Under the pieces are notes generated by a model. That model was not told the origin of the DNA. It did not search any database and saw nothing but the letters and a program-made list of their open reading frames with translations. The position numbers and the translations under genes are program-made. Below, in pieces: positions 1 to 6,515 of a stretch of 10,003 nt of DNA. The stretch is from Candidatus Bathycorpusculum sp. (lineage in GTDB: Archaea; Thermoproteota; Bathyarchaeia; Bathyarchaeales; Bathycorpusculaceae), in assembly GCA_009779045.1 (NCBI GenBank), contig WREZ01000032.1:1-10003 (forward strand). The letters are read 5' to 3'. Position 1 is the stretch's first letter. Every line of letters starts with the position of its first letter.

Positions 1-780
1 AGGTAAAGGCGTAAAAAAGATACTTGTAGCCAAAGAAAACAAAACAATTGCTAAAGCGAACATTTTAAAGCTATCTTGTTTAAGGGAACCGTTCCAATGG
101 GCACCATCTAAAACTCTTGAAGCAGAACGCACACTACGGTAGGTGAAGTCAACGTTTCGCTCTATCCTAACTAGACGGCGTTCAAAAAGTAGTAAGGGAT
201 CAGCAATTAACAAAACGGACAATATAAATGCTGCAACACTTAACCCACTACAAATATAGAAAGTGTAAGTCGCCAAAACTGTAGAACTAAGGTTTGCTGT
301 AAAAGAAAACAAACCTACAGATAAACAGAAACCAAGGGCTAAACCAACGATAAAACCAATTTCAGTTAAACCTTCATAGTAACCGTAAGAGGGCTCCCAT
401 TCGTCGCGGCTGTAATGTTCAGCAATTAACACGTTTTTTGGTGCTTCATGTGCAATGTGAAGGACCTGCATGATAACGTAGAGAACTATAAAGACTATGA
501 CGTTTTGAGCAAAGGAAAGAGTCATAAGAAAAAGCAGGATAGCAGAGGAAGCAAAGGATATTAATATGAAGGGCTTGTATCGTCTTGTCGCATCACAAAA
601 CCAACCCCAAAAATAAGAAGCTGGAATTGAACATATGGTAGCAACGGACGCCATAATACCTAAAGCAACCAAAGGCCCACCTATGATGATAGCATCTTGG
701 AAACCGACTACATAAAGCGGTATGAAGACGCTAAGTAAACCAAAGGCCATCTCGTGAAAGAAAAAACCAAAGCGCCACAT
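1..780 (-). CDS. MFS-type membrane transporter, 3' end cut off by the window
   Basis: Reading the minus strand from ATG at 780-778 gives 260 codons without a stop, running off the left edge. The protein is very hydrophobic, with membrane-spanning stretches near residues 12-26, 33-60, 70-105 and 138-195. Between the second and third spans lies a loop W58-G-W-F-C-D63-A-T-R-R-Y-K69, which fits the Major Facilitator motif A (small residues, Asp, then basic residues). A long polar stretch after about residue 200 would be the central cytoplasmic loop. The substrate cannot be told. An in-frame stop lies seven codons upstream (TAG, then six codons, then ATG), and a TATA-like box 28 bases upstream supports this ATG as a leaderless start. 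The gene diverges from rps6e and is probably unrelated to the translation cluster. Confidence 0.82.
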   Translation of the reverse strand, partial: MWRFGFFFHEMAFGLLSVFIPLYVVGFQDAIIIGGPLVALGIMASVATICSIPASYFWGWFCDATRRYKPFILISFASSAILLFLMTLSFAQNVIVFIVLYVIMQVLHIAHEAPKNVLIAEHYSRDEWEPSYGYYEGLTEIGFIVGLALGFCLSVGLFSFTANLSSTVLATYTFYICSGLSVAAFILSVLLIADPLLLFERRLVRIERNVDFTYRSVRSASRVLDGAHWNGSLKQDSFKMFALAIVLFSLATSIFFTPLP

Positions 781-803
781 ATAGCCAAAAAGGGATTCCT
801 AGC

Positions 804-813
804 TAAATTAAAA
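804..813 (-). promoter_or_regulatory. TATA-like box of the MFS transporter gene
   Basis: On the minus strand this reads TTTTAATTTA, centred about 28 bases before the ATG at 780. That spacing places transcription start at or next to the start codon, so the mRNA is probably leaderless. No Shine-Dalgarno-like sequence is seen. The call rests on spacing and AT content only. Confidence 0.4.
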
Positions 814-815
814 TG

Positions 816-1160
816 TTTAGGCAAAAAAAATTAACAAAAGTGTACAAACATAAAAACACTTTCTCAAACACAAAAATCAGTTCCAAAAATATTAATGAAC
901 CAGTAACATCTACCAAAAATGAGCCATAAAACAAAAAAGCAGTCCCGAAACCTCAAATAAATAAAACCCTAAAACCGATCCAACACAAAAAAATAAGCTA
1001 AACACTACCCTTAAACACCGAAGCTCACCAAAAAAAATCACCAACACAACAATGCAAAATAATCATCCAAAAATAACTCACCAAGACAAGTAGGGCACTT
1101 TATAATAATGCAGACAAATATTCTTCTTGACAGAAACATTTTCTTAGCATCTAAGTTATG
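816..1160. other. Divergent intergenic region, no gene recognised
   Basis: About 345 bases between the MFS promoter and the rps6e promoter. The plus strand is rich in A and C, especially 900-1060. The only open frames are short and low in complexity: a 45-codon hydrophobic frame at 910-1047 on the minus strand, and a 62-codon frame ending at 1038 that runs over the rps6e promoter. Neither has a convincing start or family signature. No tRNA, hairpin terminator or direct repeat was seen. Confidence 0.5.
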
Positions 1161-1175
1161 ATTTAAATATAAAGG
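1161..1175 (+). promoter_or_regulatory. TATA box for rps6e
   Basis: ATTTAAATATAAAGG contains a near-consensus archaeal TATA box (TTTAAATA at 1162-1169). Transcription would start near 1190-1195, giving a leader of about 35 bases before the ATG at 1227. GGAG at 1212-1215 is a weak, rather distant ribosome-binding candidate. Confidence 0.6.
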
Positions 1176-1226
1176 CTTAATAGAGAGATAGTCAACTTTA
1201 AACTGCGCTGGAGAGTTAATCTTCAA

Positions 1227-1616
1227 ATGGCAAAATTCAAGGTAATCATATCTGATCCAACAGACGGAAAAAGCAAAGTAGTAGAAGTAGAGGAAGCACG
1301 AGCAGCTCCGTTCATTGGGAAAAAATTAGGCGAAATCATTGACGGCATAATAGTAGACATGCCAGCAACTAAACTTCAAATTTTAGGAGGCTCTGACACC
1401 GATGGTGTACCCATGAGAGGCGATGTCCACGGAGGAATCAGACGCCAAGTAGTTTTAAGTGGAGGAGCAGGATTCAAACCTAAAAGAGAAGGAGCAAGAA
1501 GACGAAAAACCGTCCGCGGAAACACTATCACTGACGAGATTTCCCAAATCAACCTAAAAATCGTTGAGCAGCCCACCAAACCCAAAGAAACAAAAACAGC
1601 AGAAGCCACAGCATAA
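1227..1616 (+). CDS. rps6e: Small ribosomal subunit protein eS6 (S6e)
   Basis: 129 residues, the usual size of archaeal S6e, which lacks the long C-terminal phosphorylated tail of the eukaryotic protein. The family core is clear: G54-G-S-D-T-D-G-V-P-M-R-G-D-V at 54-67, then a Ser/Gly-rich loop at 78-83, then G89-A-R-R-R-K-T-V-R-G-N at 89-99 and the closing I-S-Q-I-N-L near 105-110. It binds 16S rRNA in the small subunit. The C-terminus after residue 113 is a Lys/Thr/Glu-rich tail. The gene has its own promoter and is followed by a T-rich stretch, so it is probably a separate transcript from aIF2-gamma 196 bases downstream. Start chosen because MAKFK matches the normal S6e N-terminus. Confidence 0.96.
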   Translation: MAKFKVIISDPTDGKSKVVEVEEARAAPFIGKKLGEIIDGIIVDMPATKLQILGGSDTDGVPMRGDVHGGIRRQVVLSGGAGFKPKREGARRRKTVRGNTITDEISQINLKIVEQPTKPKETKTAEATA

Positions 1617-1650
1617 ACAACAACCCCAACTTTTAACATCATAAAAAATC

Positions 1651-1668
1651 GATTTTCCTTTTTACTTT
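1651..1668 (+). terminator. T-rich stretch after rps6e
   Basis: GATTTTCCTTTTTACTTT lies about 35 bases past the rps6e stop codon. Archaeal polymerases stop at runs of T without needing a hairpin, so this is a plausible terminator. No clear stem is visible. Confidence 0.4.
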
Positions 1669-1758
1669 AAATTAAATCAGCATCAATATTAAACAGGTAC
1701 TCGTTAGAAAGGAAACTTTGCAGAATACCGTCGTCCAAACATTTTGTTAATATAGAAA

Positions 1759-1771
1759 GGTTAAATTTAAG
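1759..1771 (+). promoter_or_regulatory. TATA-like box for aIF2-gamma
   Basis: GGTTAAATTTAAG, with the AT core centred near 1766, would start transcription near 1791 and leave about 22 bases before the ATG at 1813. A second AT-rich stretch at 1793-1800 is too close to the start codon to serve. The ribosome-binding match (AAAGG at 1799-1803) is weak. Confidence 0.45.
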
Positions 1772-1812
1772 CATTAGATAATAAGACACCCAGAATTTAA
1801 AGGCGTTTGTAA

Positions 1813-3075
1813 ATGGCTGAAAATACACAAAAAATAAAAACTTCATCAATGCCACGACAACCAGAGGTAAACATTGGTACAATCGGACACGTAGACCATG
1901 GAAAAACAACTCTAGTTCAAGCTTTAACAGGCACATGGGCATCACGCCACAGTGAAGAACTAAAAAGAGGCATTACTATAAAGTTAGGTTACGCCAATAT
2001 GCCAATTTATAAATGCCCAAAATGTTCACCACCAAAAAAGTACACAATAAAACCAATTTGTGAAAACTGTAAAAGCAAGACAACATTTGCGCGAGGCGTA
2101 AGTTTTGTTGATGCCCCAGGACATGAAGCCCTAATGGCAACTATGCTTTCAGGCGCAGCCATTATGGATGGCGCAATACTTGTAATTGCAGCCGATGAAC
2201 CATGTCCACAACCACAAACAAGAGAACACTTAGCAGCAGCCGAAGTTAGTGGCATTAAAAACATTATTATTGTCCAAAATAAAATCGACATTGTTGACGA
2301 GACCCGGGCAAGAAAAAGCTACGATGAAATCAAAGCGTTTGTAAAAGGAACTGTAGCAGAAAACGCTCCAATCATACCACTTTCAGCCCAAAGAAACATC
2401 AACATTGATGTACTTCTGGAAACAATGCAAAAAATCATTCCAACACCAAAACGTGACCCTGACTTACCACCATTAATGTTTATTGTCCGCTCATTTGACA
2501 CAAATAAACCAGGCACAACCATCGACGAATTTGGTGGAGGAATCATCGGTGGAACCATCGTACAAGGCAAATTTAAATCCGGAGAAGAAATTGAAATTAG
2601 ACCAGGCATACCAGTTGACCGCGAAGGCAAAACAAGTTACAATCCATTAATCAGCGAAATTACAAGTCTACATACAGGCGACAAAAACGTCAAAGAAGCA
2701 ACCTGTGGAGGACTTATTGGCGTTGGCACACTACTTGACCCATCATATTCAAAAGCAGATGGGTTAACAGGTAGCATTGCAGGAAAAACCGACATGCTAC
2801 CACCAACTTTAACTGAACTTACATTAGAAACATATACTCTTGAACGGGTCGTTGGAACCAAAGAACAATTAAAAGTTGAAAAAATTAACCCTGACGAACA
2901 ATTATTACTTCATGTTGGTGCAGCAGTAAACGTTGGAAAAGTAATAGGCATAAAACAAAACATAATAAAAGTCAAATTAACAAGACCCATATGTGCCTTA
3001 CCAGGTGCACGAGTTGCAATAAGCAGAAAAATTACGGCTCGATGGCGTCTAATCGGCTATGGCTTAATAAAATAG
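1813..3075 (+). CDS. eif2g: Translation initiation factor 2, gamma subunit (GTPase)
   Basis: 420 residues, about the normal aIF2-gamma length. The GTPase motifs are intact: P-loop GHVDHGKT at 25-32, switch 1 R52-G-I-T-I-K-L-G, switch 2 D100-A-P-G-H104, NKID at 156-159 and SAQ at 191-193. A zinc ribbon (C68-x2-C71 ... C83-x2-C86) sits between switch 1 and switch 2, the insertion that separates aIF2-gamma from EF-Tu and SelB. Two beta-barrel domains follow. The protein joins aIF2-alpha and aIF2-beta and carries Met-tRNAi to the small subunit. About 15 residues precede the conserved P-E-V-N-I-G; a second ATG at residue 13 (1849) is possible, but the TATA spacing favours 1813. It converges with the Nudix gene, with six bases between the stop codons. 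Confidence 0.97.
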   Translation: MAENTQKIKTSSMPRQPEVNIGTIGHVDHGKTTLVQALTGTWASRHSEELKRGITIKLGYANMPIYKCPKCSPPKKYTIKPICENCKSKTTFARGVSFVDAPGHEALMATMLSGAAIMDGAILVIAADEPCPQPQTREHLAAAEVSGIKNIIIVQNKIDIVDETRARKSYDEIKAFVKGTVAENAPIIPLSAQRNINIDVLLETMQKIIPTPKRDPDLPPLMFIVRSFDTNKPGTTIDEFGGGIIGGTIVQGKFKSGEEIEIRPGIPVDREGKTSYNPLISEITSLHTGDKNVKEATCGGLIGVGTLLDPSYSKADGLTGSIAGKTDMLPPTLTELTLETYTLERVVGTKEQLKVEKINPDEQLLLHVGAAVNVGKVIGIKQNIIKVKLTRPICALPGARVAISRKITARWRLIGYGLIK

Positions 3076-3081
3076 TCAAAA

Positions 3082-3498
3082 TTATTTTTTGTTCAAAAAA
3101 TCATTCGCCTGCATTAATAGAAACTTTGCGTTTTTAAACGTTAATTTCTCCATTGCTTGAACATAGTTGAGCCAAATTGAACCAACATGTTCAAAAGATA
3201 TCGTGATAGTTTCAGTGTTTGTTTCCATAAGATAGAAAAACACTTCTTTATGCACAGTTTTACCCTGTCTACGATAATAATATTCTATTTTTTCTCTAAA
3301 TTCATCTACAAAACAAGCATCTATTATACCTGTTTCTTCCCTTAACTCGCGTACAACAGTTTCTTTTTCAGCCTCATTTACTTCAACATTACCTTTAACA
3401 AAATCCCAGTGACCAGCCTCATAATGGAGTAACAAATAAAGAAGCCCAGAAGACCGCTTTATATAGACAATAGCACCACAGGATTTCTCACCGAGCAC
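3082..3498 (-). CDS. Nudix hydrolase, likely diadenosine tetraphosphate (Ap4A) hydrolase type
   Basis: The Nudix box is complete. Counting from the chosen start it is G36-x5-E42-x7-R50-E51-L-x-E54-E55-x-G57-I, the metal-binding loop that hydrolyses nucleoside diphosphate linkages. The run just before it, L-L-L-H-Y-E-A-G-H-W-D-F-V-K-G, closely follows archaeal Ap4A hydrolases, which usually have D-F-P-K-G; the Pro to Val change is mildly unusual. I choose GTG at 3498 because GGTGA (3508-3504) lies five bases upstream and the product then begins just before the family's E-K-S-C-G-A. An earlier TTG at 3513 would add five residues. That gives 138 residues. The gene converges on aIF2-gamma and diverges from the PIN gene. 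Its last codons form half of a T/A palindrome that probably ends transcription of both genes. Confidence 0.9.
   Translation of the reverse strand: MLGEKSCGAIVYIKRSSGLLYLLLHYEAGHWDFVKGNVEVNEAEKETVVRELREETGIIDACFVDEFREKIEYYYRRQGKTVHKEVFFYLMETNTETITISFEHVGSIWLNYVQAMEKLTFKNAKFLLMQANDFLNKK
3084..3101. terminator. Bidirectional T/A palindrome between convergent genes
   Basis: ATTTTTTGTTCAAAAAAT is a perfect 8-base inverted repeat with a 2-base centre. It presents a six-T run on both strands, so it could stop polymerase coming from aIF2-gamma and from the Nudix gene. It overlaps the last codons of the Nudix gene. Confidence 0.55.
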
Positions 3499-3503
3499 AA
3501 ATA

Positions 3504-3508
3504 TCACC
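3504..3508 (-). promoter_or_regulatory. Shine-Dalgarno site deciding the Nudix start
   Basis: GGTGA on the minus strand is part of the archaeal consensus GGAGGTGA and lies five bases before GTG at 3498. It is the best ribosome-binding site among the minus-strand starts and argues against the upstream TTG. Confidence 0.5.
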
Positions 3509-3530
3509 AACAAACAAGGGGTACGTAAGA

Positions 3531-3540
3531 AGTATTTAAA
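3531..3540 (-). promoter_or_regulatory. TATA-like box for the Nudix gene
   Basis: The minus strand reads TTTAAATACT, centred near 3536. Transcription would begin near 3511, leaving a leader of about 13 bases that contains the GGTGA site. The core TTTAAA is symmetrical, so it could in principle also serve the rightward PIN gene. Confidence 0.5.
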
Positions 3541-3550
3541 GTAACGTTAC
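3541..3550. repeat. Perfect 10-bp palindrome in the divergent promoter region
   Basis: GTAACGTTAC is its own reverse complement and abuts the Nudix TATA box, between the divergent Nudix and PIN genes. Position and symmetry fit an operator for a dimeric regulator, but a short palindrome can arise by chance. Confidence 0.3.
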
Positions 3551-3596
3551 AATTAAGAGTATAGAAAAACATAAAAAGTAAACAGCAGGCACTCAA

Positions 3597-4016
3597 ATGT
3601 CAAAAACAATAGCCCACCCTTTAAAAGTCATTTTGGATTCAAATGCACTATTTACACCTTTAGAGTTAAAAATAGACATTTTTGAGGAAATACAAAAATT
3701 ACTAAACAGAAACGTAGAATACATTGTAATTCACCCAGTTAAGACAGAGTTAGAACTGCTTTCAAATAAAGAATCATTCAAACTGCGCCGTCAAGCAAGT
3801 TTTGCGCTTAGACTAGTTGAAAAGTGTAAAATAGTTCAAGTTGATGTTCCAGACAAGGTTACAACAGACGATGCAATAGTTAAAGTTGCAAAAAGCTGGA
3901 ATACACCGGTCTTTACCAATGATAGACAATTAAGAAAGAGGCTAAGAGATATAAGTCTGCCAGTGATTTATGTGAGGCAAAAATCTCGTCTAGAGATTGA
4001 CGGATTGATAACATAG
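3597..4016 (+). CDS. FCF1-like PIN-domain ribonuclease
   Basis: 139 residues forming one PIN domain. The acidic residues expected to bind metal are present: D14 in V-I-L-D-S-N-A, E51 in V-K-T-E-L, D91/D92 in T-T-D-D-A-I and D109 in F-T-N-D-R-Q-L. The pattern (L-D-S-N-A-L-F near the start, T-N-D-R-x-L-R-K-R-L near residue 110) resembles the archaeal FCF1/COG1412 group found beside aIF2-gamma and RNA polymerase genes in many archaea. That context points to RNA processing or turnover, perhaps of rRNA, rather than a mobile VapC toxin; no antitoxin gene is next to it. The TAG stop is followed directly by the rpo7 ATG with no gap, so translation is probably coupled. Confidence 0.88.
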   Translation: MSKTIAHPLKVILDSNALFTPLELKIDIFEEIQKLLNRNVEYIVIHPVKTELELLSNKESFKLRRQASFALRLVEKCKIVQVDVPDKVTTDDAIVKVAKSWNTPVFTNDRQLRKRLRDISLPVIYVRQKSRLEIDGLIT

Positions 4017-4601
4017 ATGTTTAAATTAATCACACTTCAAGATACTATCCGCATTCCACCGGAAACCTTCGGAAAACCACTTGAGAAAGTAGGCCGCGAA
4101 CAGGTAAAACAAAAATACGAAGGAATCGTGGATGAAGAATTAGGTTACGTCATAGCCGTAACAGGTATCCAAGTAAGCCCAATAGGCAAAATCATCCCAG
4201 GCGATGGCGCAACATTCCATAAAGTAAACTTTTCAGTACTAACTTTTTACCCATTAATACAAGAAATAGTTGAAGGAGACGTTGTCGAAATCGCTGATTT
4301 TGGAGCATTCGTCAGGATAGGCCCAATTGATGCATTACTACACGTCTCACAACTAATGGATGACTTCATTTCATACGACGAAAAGCAAGGAGTCCTCCTC
4401 GGAAAAGAAACAAAACGCAAACTCACCGCAAGTGACCAAGTTCGAGTACGCATCACAGCAGTTTCACTTGGCAGAGCAGGCAGCTCAGGCAAAATCGGCG
4501 TAACCGCAAGACAACCATTCCTTGGCAAACTAGAATGGCTCCAAATGGATCAAGGTAAAGAAACACAAACAGAAAACAAAGAGGAGAAAACAGCACAATG
4601 A
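4017..4601 (+). CDS. rpo7: DNA-directed RNA polymerase subunit Rpo7 (RpoE')
   Basis: 194 residues. An N-terminal RNP-like domain (about 1-80) contains P-P-E-x-F near 14-18 and Y34-E-G-I-V-D-E-x-L-G, the typical Rpo7/RPB7 sequence. An S1 RNA-binding domain follows (about 83-165), with G87-D-V-V-E-I-A-D-F-G-A-F-V and L-L-H-V-S-Q-L. Rpo7 pairs with Rpo4 to form the stalk of archaeal RNA polymerase, which binds the emerging transcript and helps open the promoter. Rpo4 is not in this window. The last 20 residues are a Lys/Glu/Gln-rich tail. The gene starts directly after the PIN stop codon and overlaps spt4 by four bases. Confidence 0.96.
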   Translation: MFKLITLQDTIRIPPETFGKPLEKVGREQVKQKYEGIVDEELGYVIAVTGIQVSPIGKIIPGDGATFHKVNFSVLTFYPLIQEIVEGDVVEIADFGAFVRIGPIDALLHVSQLMDDFISYDEKQGVLLGKETKRKLTASDQVRVRITAVSLGRAGSSGKIGVTARQPFLGKLEWLQMDQGKETQTENKEEKTAQ

Positions 4602-4783
4602 GCGAAAAAGCATGTTCAAACTGCCATTTCTTAACTAAAGAAAACGCTTGCCCAAAATGCAAAAGCAGCAGCTTAAGCGAAGACTACGGGGGCCTTGTTG
4701 TATTATTTGACATCGAAAATTCAGCAATTGCAAAAACAATGAACGTCAAAGACCAAGGCCGCTACGCCTTAAAAGTCCGCTAA
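4598..4783 (+). CDS. spt4: Transcription elongation factor Spt4 (RpoE'')
   Basis: 61 residues, the usual size of archaeal Spt4. The zinc-binding cysteines are C6-x2-C9 and C18-x2-C21. Later family marks are S-S-S-L-S-E-D-Y-G-G-L near 22-33 and the closing G-R-Y-A-L-K-V-R. Spt4 forms a dimer with Spt5 that clamps RNA polymerase and raises processivity. The ATG overlaps the rpo7 stop (ATGA), and GAGGAG at 4581-4586 offers a ribosome-binding site 11 bases upstream. The protein was once called polymerase subunit E''. Confidence 0.96.
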   Translation: MSEKACSNCHFLTKENACPKCKSSSLSEDYGGLVVLFDIENSAIAKTMNVKDQGRYALKVR

Positions 4784-4800
4784 ATAAGCAACATAACAAC

Positions 4801-4818
4801 TTTTTTTAACCATTTTTT
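4801..4818 (+). terminator. Two T-runs after spt4
   Basis: Seven T at 4801-4807 and six T at 4813-4818 lie in the 51-base gap between spt4 and the dephospho-CoA kinase gene. They could end the PIN-rpo7-spt4 transcript. The first run could also be part of a poor TATA box about 28 bases before the ATG at 4835, so either role is possible. Confidence 0.35.
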
Positions 4819-4834
4819 ATTAACATGTACATCT

Positions 4835-5359
4835 ATGTCGGTCATTTACACAATTACAGCTGAACTTAGAGATAAGTTCAAAGAACCATTTGGTCTTTTA
4901 ATTAAAGGTTCATTTGACCAAACTATGGCAAAAATGCGTGAAATCAAAGCGCAAAATCCACCAAAAATCATTGCTGTAGGAGATATCGTTACAAAAAATT
5001 TACAAGAACACGAGATACCACCGGACATATCTATTATAGATAATCAAAGTATGCGTAAAAAGATTCACCCTGCCACTTATACTTTGAATATTGTTAGGGT
5101 AGAAAATCCACAGGGAACCATAACTAAAGAGGCAATTAAAGAAGTAAAAAAGGCAGTAAAAGAGAAGACCCCAATACAAATAACTGTAGATGGCGAAGAA
5201 GACCTGCTGGTACTTATTGCAGTGTTATATGCACCTGAAAACTCGGTGGTAGTATATGGACAACCGCATGAAGGCATAGTTTTGGTTAAAGTTTCGTCTA
5301 AAAAGAAAACAGAAGCCGCTGAATTCCTAAAAGCGATGGAAAAAGGTTCGAAAAGCTAA
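4835..5359 (+). CDS. GTP-dependent dephospho-CoA kinase (DUF359 family)
   Basis: 174 residues, normal for this archaeal family. Its motifs are in order: V48-G-D-I-V-T53, a D69-containing segment followed by R74-K-K, N91-P-x-G-T-I-T97, V118-D-G-E-E-D-L124 and V139-V-Y-G-Q-P144. The family carries out the last step of archaeal coenzyme A synthesis, transferring a phosphate from GTP to the 3'-hydroxyl of dephospho-CoA, and is unrelated to bacterial CoaE. The segment at 69-76 reads D-N-Q-S-M-R-K-K where the usual form is closer to D-x-K-T-x-R, a mild divergence. The gene lies between spt4 and rps24e, as in many archaea, though its metabolic role is not obviously linked to them. No clear ribosome-binding site is seen, so it may be leaderless. 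Confidence 0.9.
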   Translation: MSVIYTITAELRDKFKEPFGLLIKGSFDQTMAKMREIKAQNPPKIIAVGDIVTKNLQEHEIPPDISIIDNQSMRKKIHPATYTLNIVRVENPQGTITKEAIKEVKKAVKEKTPIQITVDGEEDLLVLIAVLYAPENSVVVYGQPHEGIVLVKVSSKKKTEAAEFLKAMEKGSKS

Positions 5360-5386
5360 ATAAGAAGAATAATGTAAGAATTCAGG

Positions 5387-5399
5387 ACTTGAGTCAAGT
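5387..5399. repeat. 13-bp interrupted palindrome before rps24e
   Basis: ACTTGA-G-TCAAGT is a perfect 6-base inverted repeat around one central G, ending eight bases before the rps24e ATG. It overlaps the GTGA (5398-5401 region) that could act as ribosome-binding site. It could be a small leader hairpin or protein-binding site, or chance. Confidence 0.3.
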
Positions 5400-5407
5400 G
5401 AACATCC

Positions 5408-5716
5408 ATGGAAATTAAAATCGTATCAACTAAAGAAAACCCACTTCTCAAACGTAAAGAAGTAGGTTTCACAATTACACAAGGCCTAAAAGAGAAGACA
5501 CCGAACAGGCTTGATGCTAAAAGGGCCGTTGCTAATGCAGTACAAGTTAAAGAGAGTGTCGTCTACATTAAATGTATGGAAACTTTAACAGGAACAAATA
5601 TCACCAACGGTTCAGCTAACATTTACCAAAGTGTCGAGCAAGCTCAAGTTGTAGAGCCAGAACATCTTAAAAAAAGAAACAACCCTGAAAAACCTAAAGA
5701 AGAGGCACAAGAATAA
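5408..5716 (+). CDS. rps24e: Small ribosomal subunit protein eS24 (S24e)
   Basis: 102 residues, typical of archaeal S24e. The sequence shows the family's E10-N-P-L-L-K-R-K-E-V at 10-19, the T-P-N-R-L-D-A-K segment at 31-38 and the later G-x-A-N-I-Y-x-S near 68-75. It is a small-subunit rRNA-binding protein. The last 20 or so residues are a Lys/Glu-rich tail. The stop codon overlaps the rps27ae ATG by one base (TAATG), so the two are almost certainly translated from one message. Confidence 0.95.
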   Translation: MEIKIVSTKENPLLKRKEVGFTITQGLKEKTPNRLDAKRAVANAVQVKESVVYIKCMETLTGTNITNGSANIYQSVEQAQVVEPEHLKKRNNPEKPKEEAQE

Positions 5717-5931
5717 TGCCAAAACCAGAAGCTACAAAAACTGAAAATAAATCAAAAGAAAAAGTGAAAAAGAAAACAGGCGGCGCTAGCACCTTGTACA
5801 AAGTTGAAGGCGACAAAGTTTCTCGTGCACGCCCAACATGTGAACGCTGTGGACCAGGATACTTCATGGCAGACCACAACTCTAGATACACATGCGGCCA
5901 TTGTGGATTTACACGTTATAAACAAAAATAA
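5716..5931 (+). CDS. rps27ae: Small ribosomal subunit protein eS31 (S27ae)
   Basis: 71 residues: a lysine-rich N-terminal extension (about 1-25), then the zinc-binding domain C42-x2-C45-G-P-G-Y-F-M-A-D-H and C60-G-H-C63-G. In eukaryotes the homologue is made as a fusion to ubiquitin; here no ubiquitin precedes it, as in other archaea. GAGG at 5702-5705 is a good ribosome-binding site inside the end of rps24e. In many archaea the next gene is the tRNA-modification gene kae1; here it is not, and the next gene is of unknown function. Confidence 0.95.
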   Translation: MPKPEATKTENKSKEKVKKKTGGASTLYKVEGDKVSRARPTCERCGPGYFMADHNSRYTCGHCGFTRYKQK

Positions 5932-5945
5932 TTTTCTAATAAGCA

Positions 5946-5955
5946 GTTTTAAATC
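5946..5955 (+). promoter_or_regulatory. TATA-like box for the gene at 5988
   Basis: GTTTTAAATC is centred near 5950, placing transcription start near 5975, about 13 bases before the ATG. No Shine-Dalgarno sequence precedes the start. The T-run at 5974-5979 in the leader could also mark the end of the ribosomal-protein transcript. Confidence 0.45.
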
Positions 5956-5987
5956 TTCCAACTACACTATTCCTTTTTTGACCCATC

Positions 5988-6419
5988 ATGCTTAGAGTAA
6001 ACGTAGTTATATCAAACATTTCAGCTGAACGCTACTGGGATATACGCAAACCAATCCCACCAATTCAAATTAACACCAACATCAATGTTATTGGCATGGA
6101 AAAAAAACAAGACGAAACACTTGAAGTCCCATATATACTCTCAATAGCATATAACCCATCCATTGCACAAATAACCATCAAAGGCAACGCCTACGTAAAC
6201 GGTGAAAAAGATGAAATTGACAAAATCATCAAAGATTACGAACAGAAAAAACCACCAACACAAATAATTATCCAATCAATATCAAACGTCGTCTTCATCG
6301 AATCAGTATCCATCTCACGAACACTAAACATCCCACCACCCATACCATTACCACAAATCCCAGAAGCAAACACAAAACCACCAAACACAAAACCACAAGA
6401 CAGAGACTACAGCCGCTAA
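5988..6419 (+). CDS. Conserved-looking protein of unknown function, possibly SecB-like fold
   Basis: 143 residues; I do not recognise a named family with confidence. No signal peptide or membrane span is seen. The pattern alternates short hydrophobic strands (3-9, 26-36, 47-55, 60-70, 92-109), with one charged helix-like stretch (73-87), so a small beta-rich fold with one helix is likely. The C-terminal part reads S-I-S-N-V-V-F-I-E-S at 97-106, then R111-T-L-N-I and a proline run P116-P-P-I-P-L-P122. This order recalls the C-terminal half of SecB-type chaperones, but the similarity is from memory and weak. After residue 125 the tail is Pro/Asn/Lys-rich and probably disordered. It follows rps27ae on the same strand with its own TATA-like box. 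The insertion elements begin about 100 bases after its stop. Confidence 0.8.
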   Translation: MLRVNVVISNISAERYWDIRKPIPPIQINTNINVIGMEKKQDETLEVPYILSIAYNPSIAQITIKGNAYVNGEKDEIDKIIKDYEQKKPPTQIIIQSISNVVFIESVSISRTLNIPPPIPLPQIPEANTKPPNTKPQDRDYSR

Positions 6420-6425
6420 TAATCA

Positions 6426-6434
6426 CCCCCCCCC
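6426..6434 (+). repeat. Nine-C homopolymer run
   Basis: A run of nine C just after the stop codon of the gene at 5988, followed by T-rich sequence (T5 at 6438-6442). It is a site of likely slippage and sequencing error. No function is evident. Confidence 0.6.
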
Positions 6435-6491
6435 ATATTTTTAATAAAACATTAACTTCCTAAAACCCAGAAGAGTTATACACAGGTTTTG

Positions 6492-6505
6492 TTTTTTGCA
6501 AAAAA
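6492..6505. repeat. T6/A6 palindrome left of the insertion elements
   Basis: TTTTTTGCAAAAAA is a perfect 14-base palindrome in the host flank, 5-18 bases outside the target duplication of IS-B. It resembles the palindrome at 3084-3101 and those at 9823-9836 and 9873-9887, and could be a bidirectional terminator for the gene at 5988. Confidence 0.5.
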
Positions 6506-6509
6506 GCAT

Positions 6510-6515
6510 TTTTAA
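6510..6515 (+). repeat. Left target-site duplication of IS-B (TTTTAA)
   Basis: TTTTAA directly precedes the left end of IS-B at 6516 and is repeated directly after its right end (9814-9819). Confidence 0.75.

Noticed and set aside
910..1047. 45-codon hydrophobic minus-strand frame resembling a small membrane protein
   Set aside because: The hydrophobicity follows from G/T-rich sequence on that strand, and there is no convincing start signal or family pattern.
1038..1226. 62-codon minus-strand frame containing C-P-T-C
   Set aside because: It starts at TTG directly against the rps6e ATG and covers the rps6e TATA box. Only two close cysteines suggest a zinc site, which is not enough.
3499..3513. 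TTG at 3513 as the Nudix start
   Set aside because: GTG at 3498 has GGTGA five bases upstream and matches the family N-terminus better; the TTG would lie at or before the predicted transcription start.
6484..6515. Apparent extension of the IS-B terminal repeats beyond CCGTAACT (TGTTTTTTG on both sides)
   Set aside because: The direct duplication TTTTAA next to CCGTAACT fixes the element boundary inside this region. The outer symmetry is better explained as a palindromic target.
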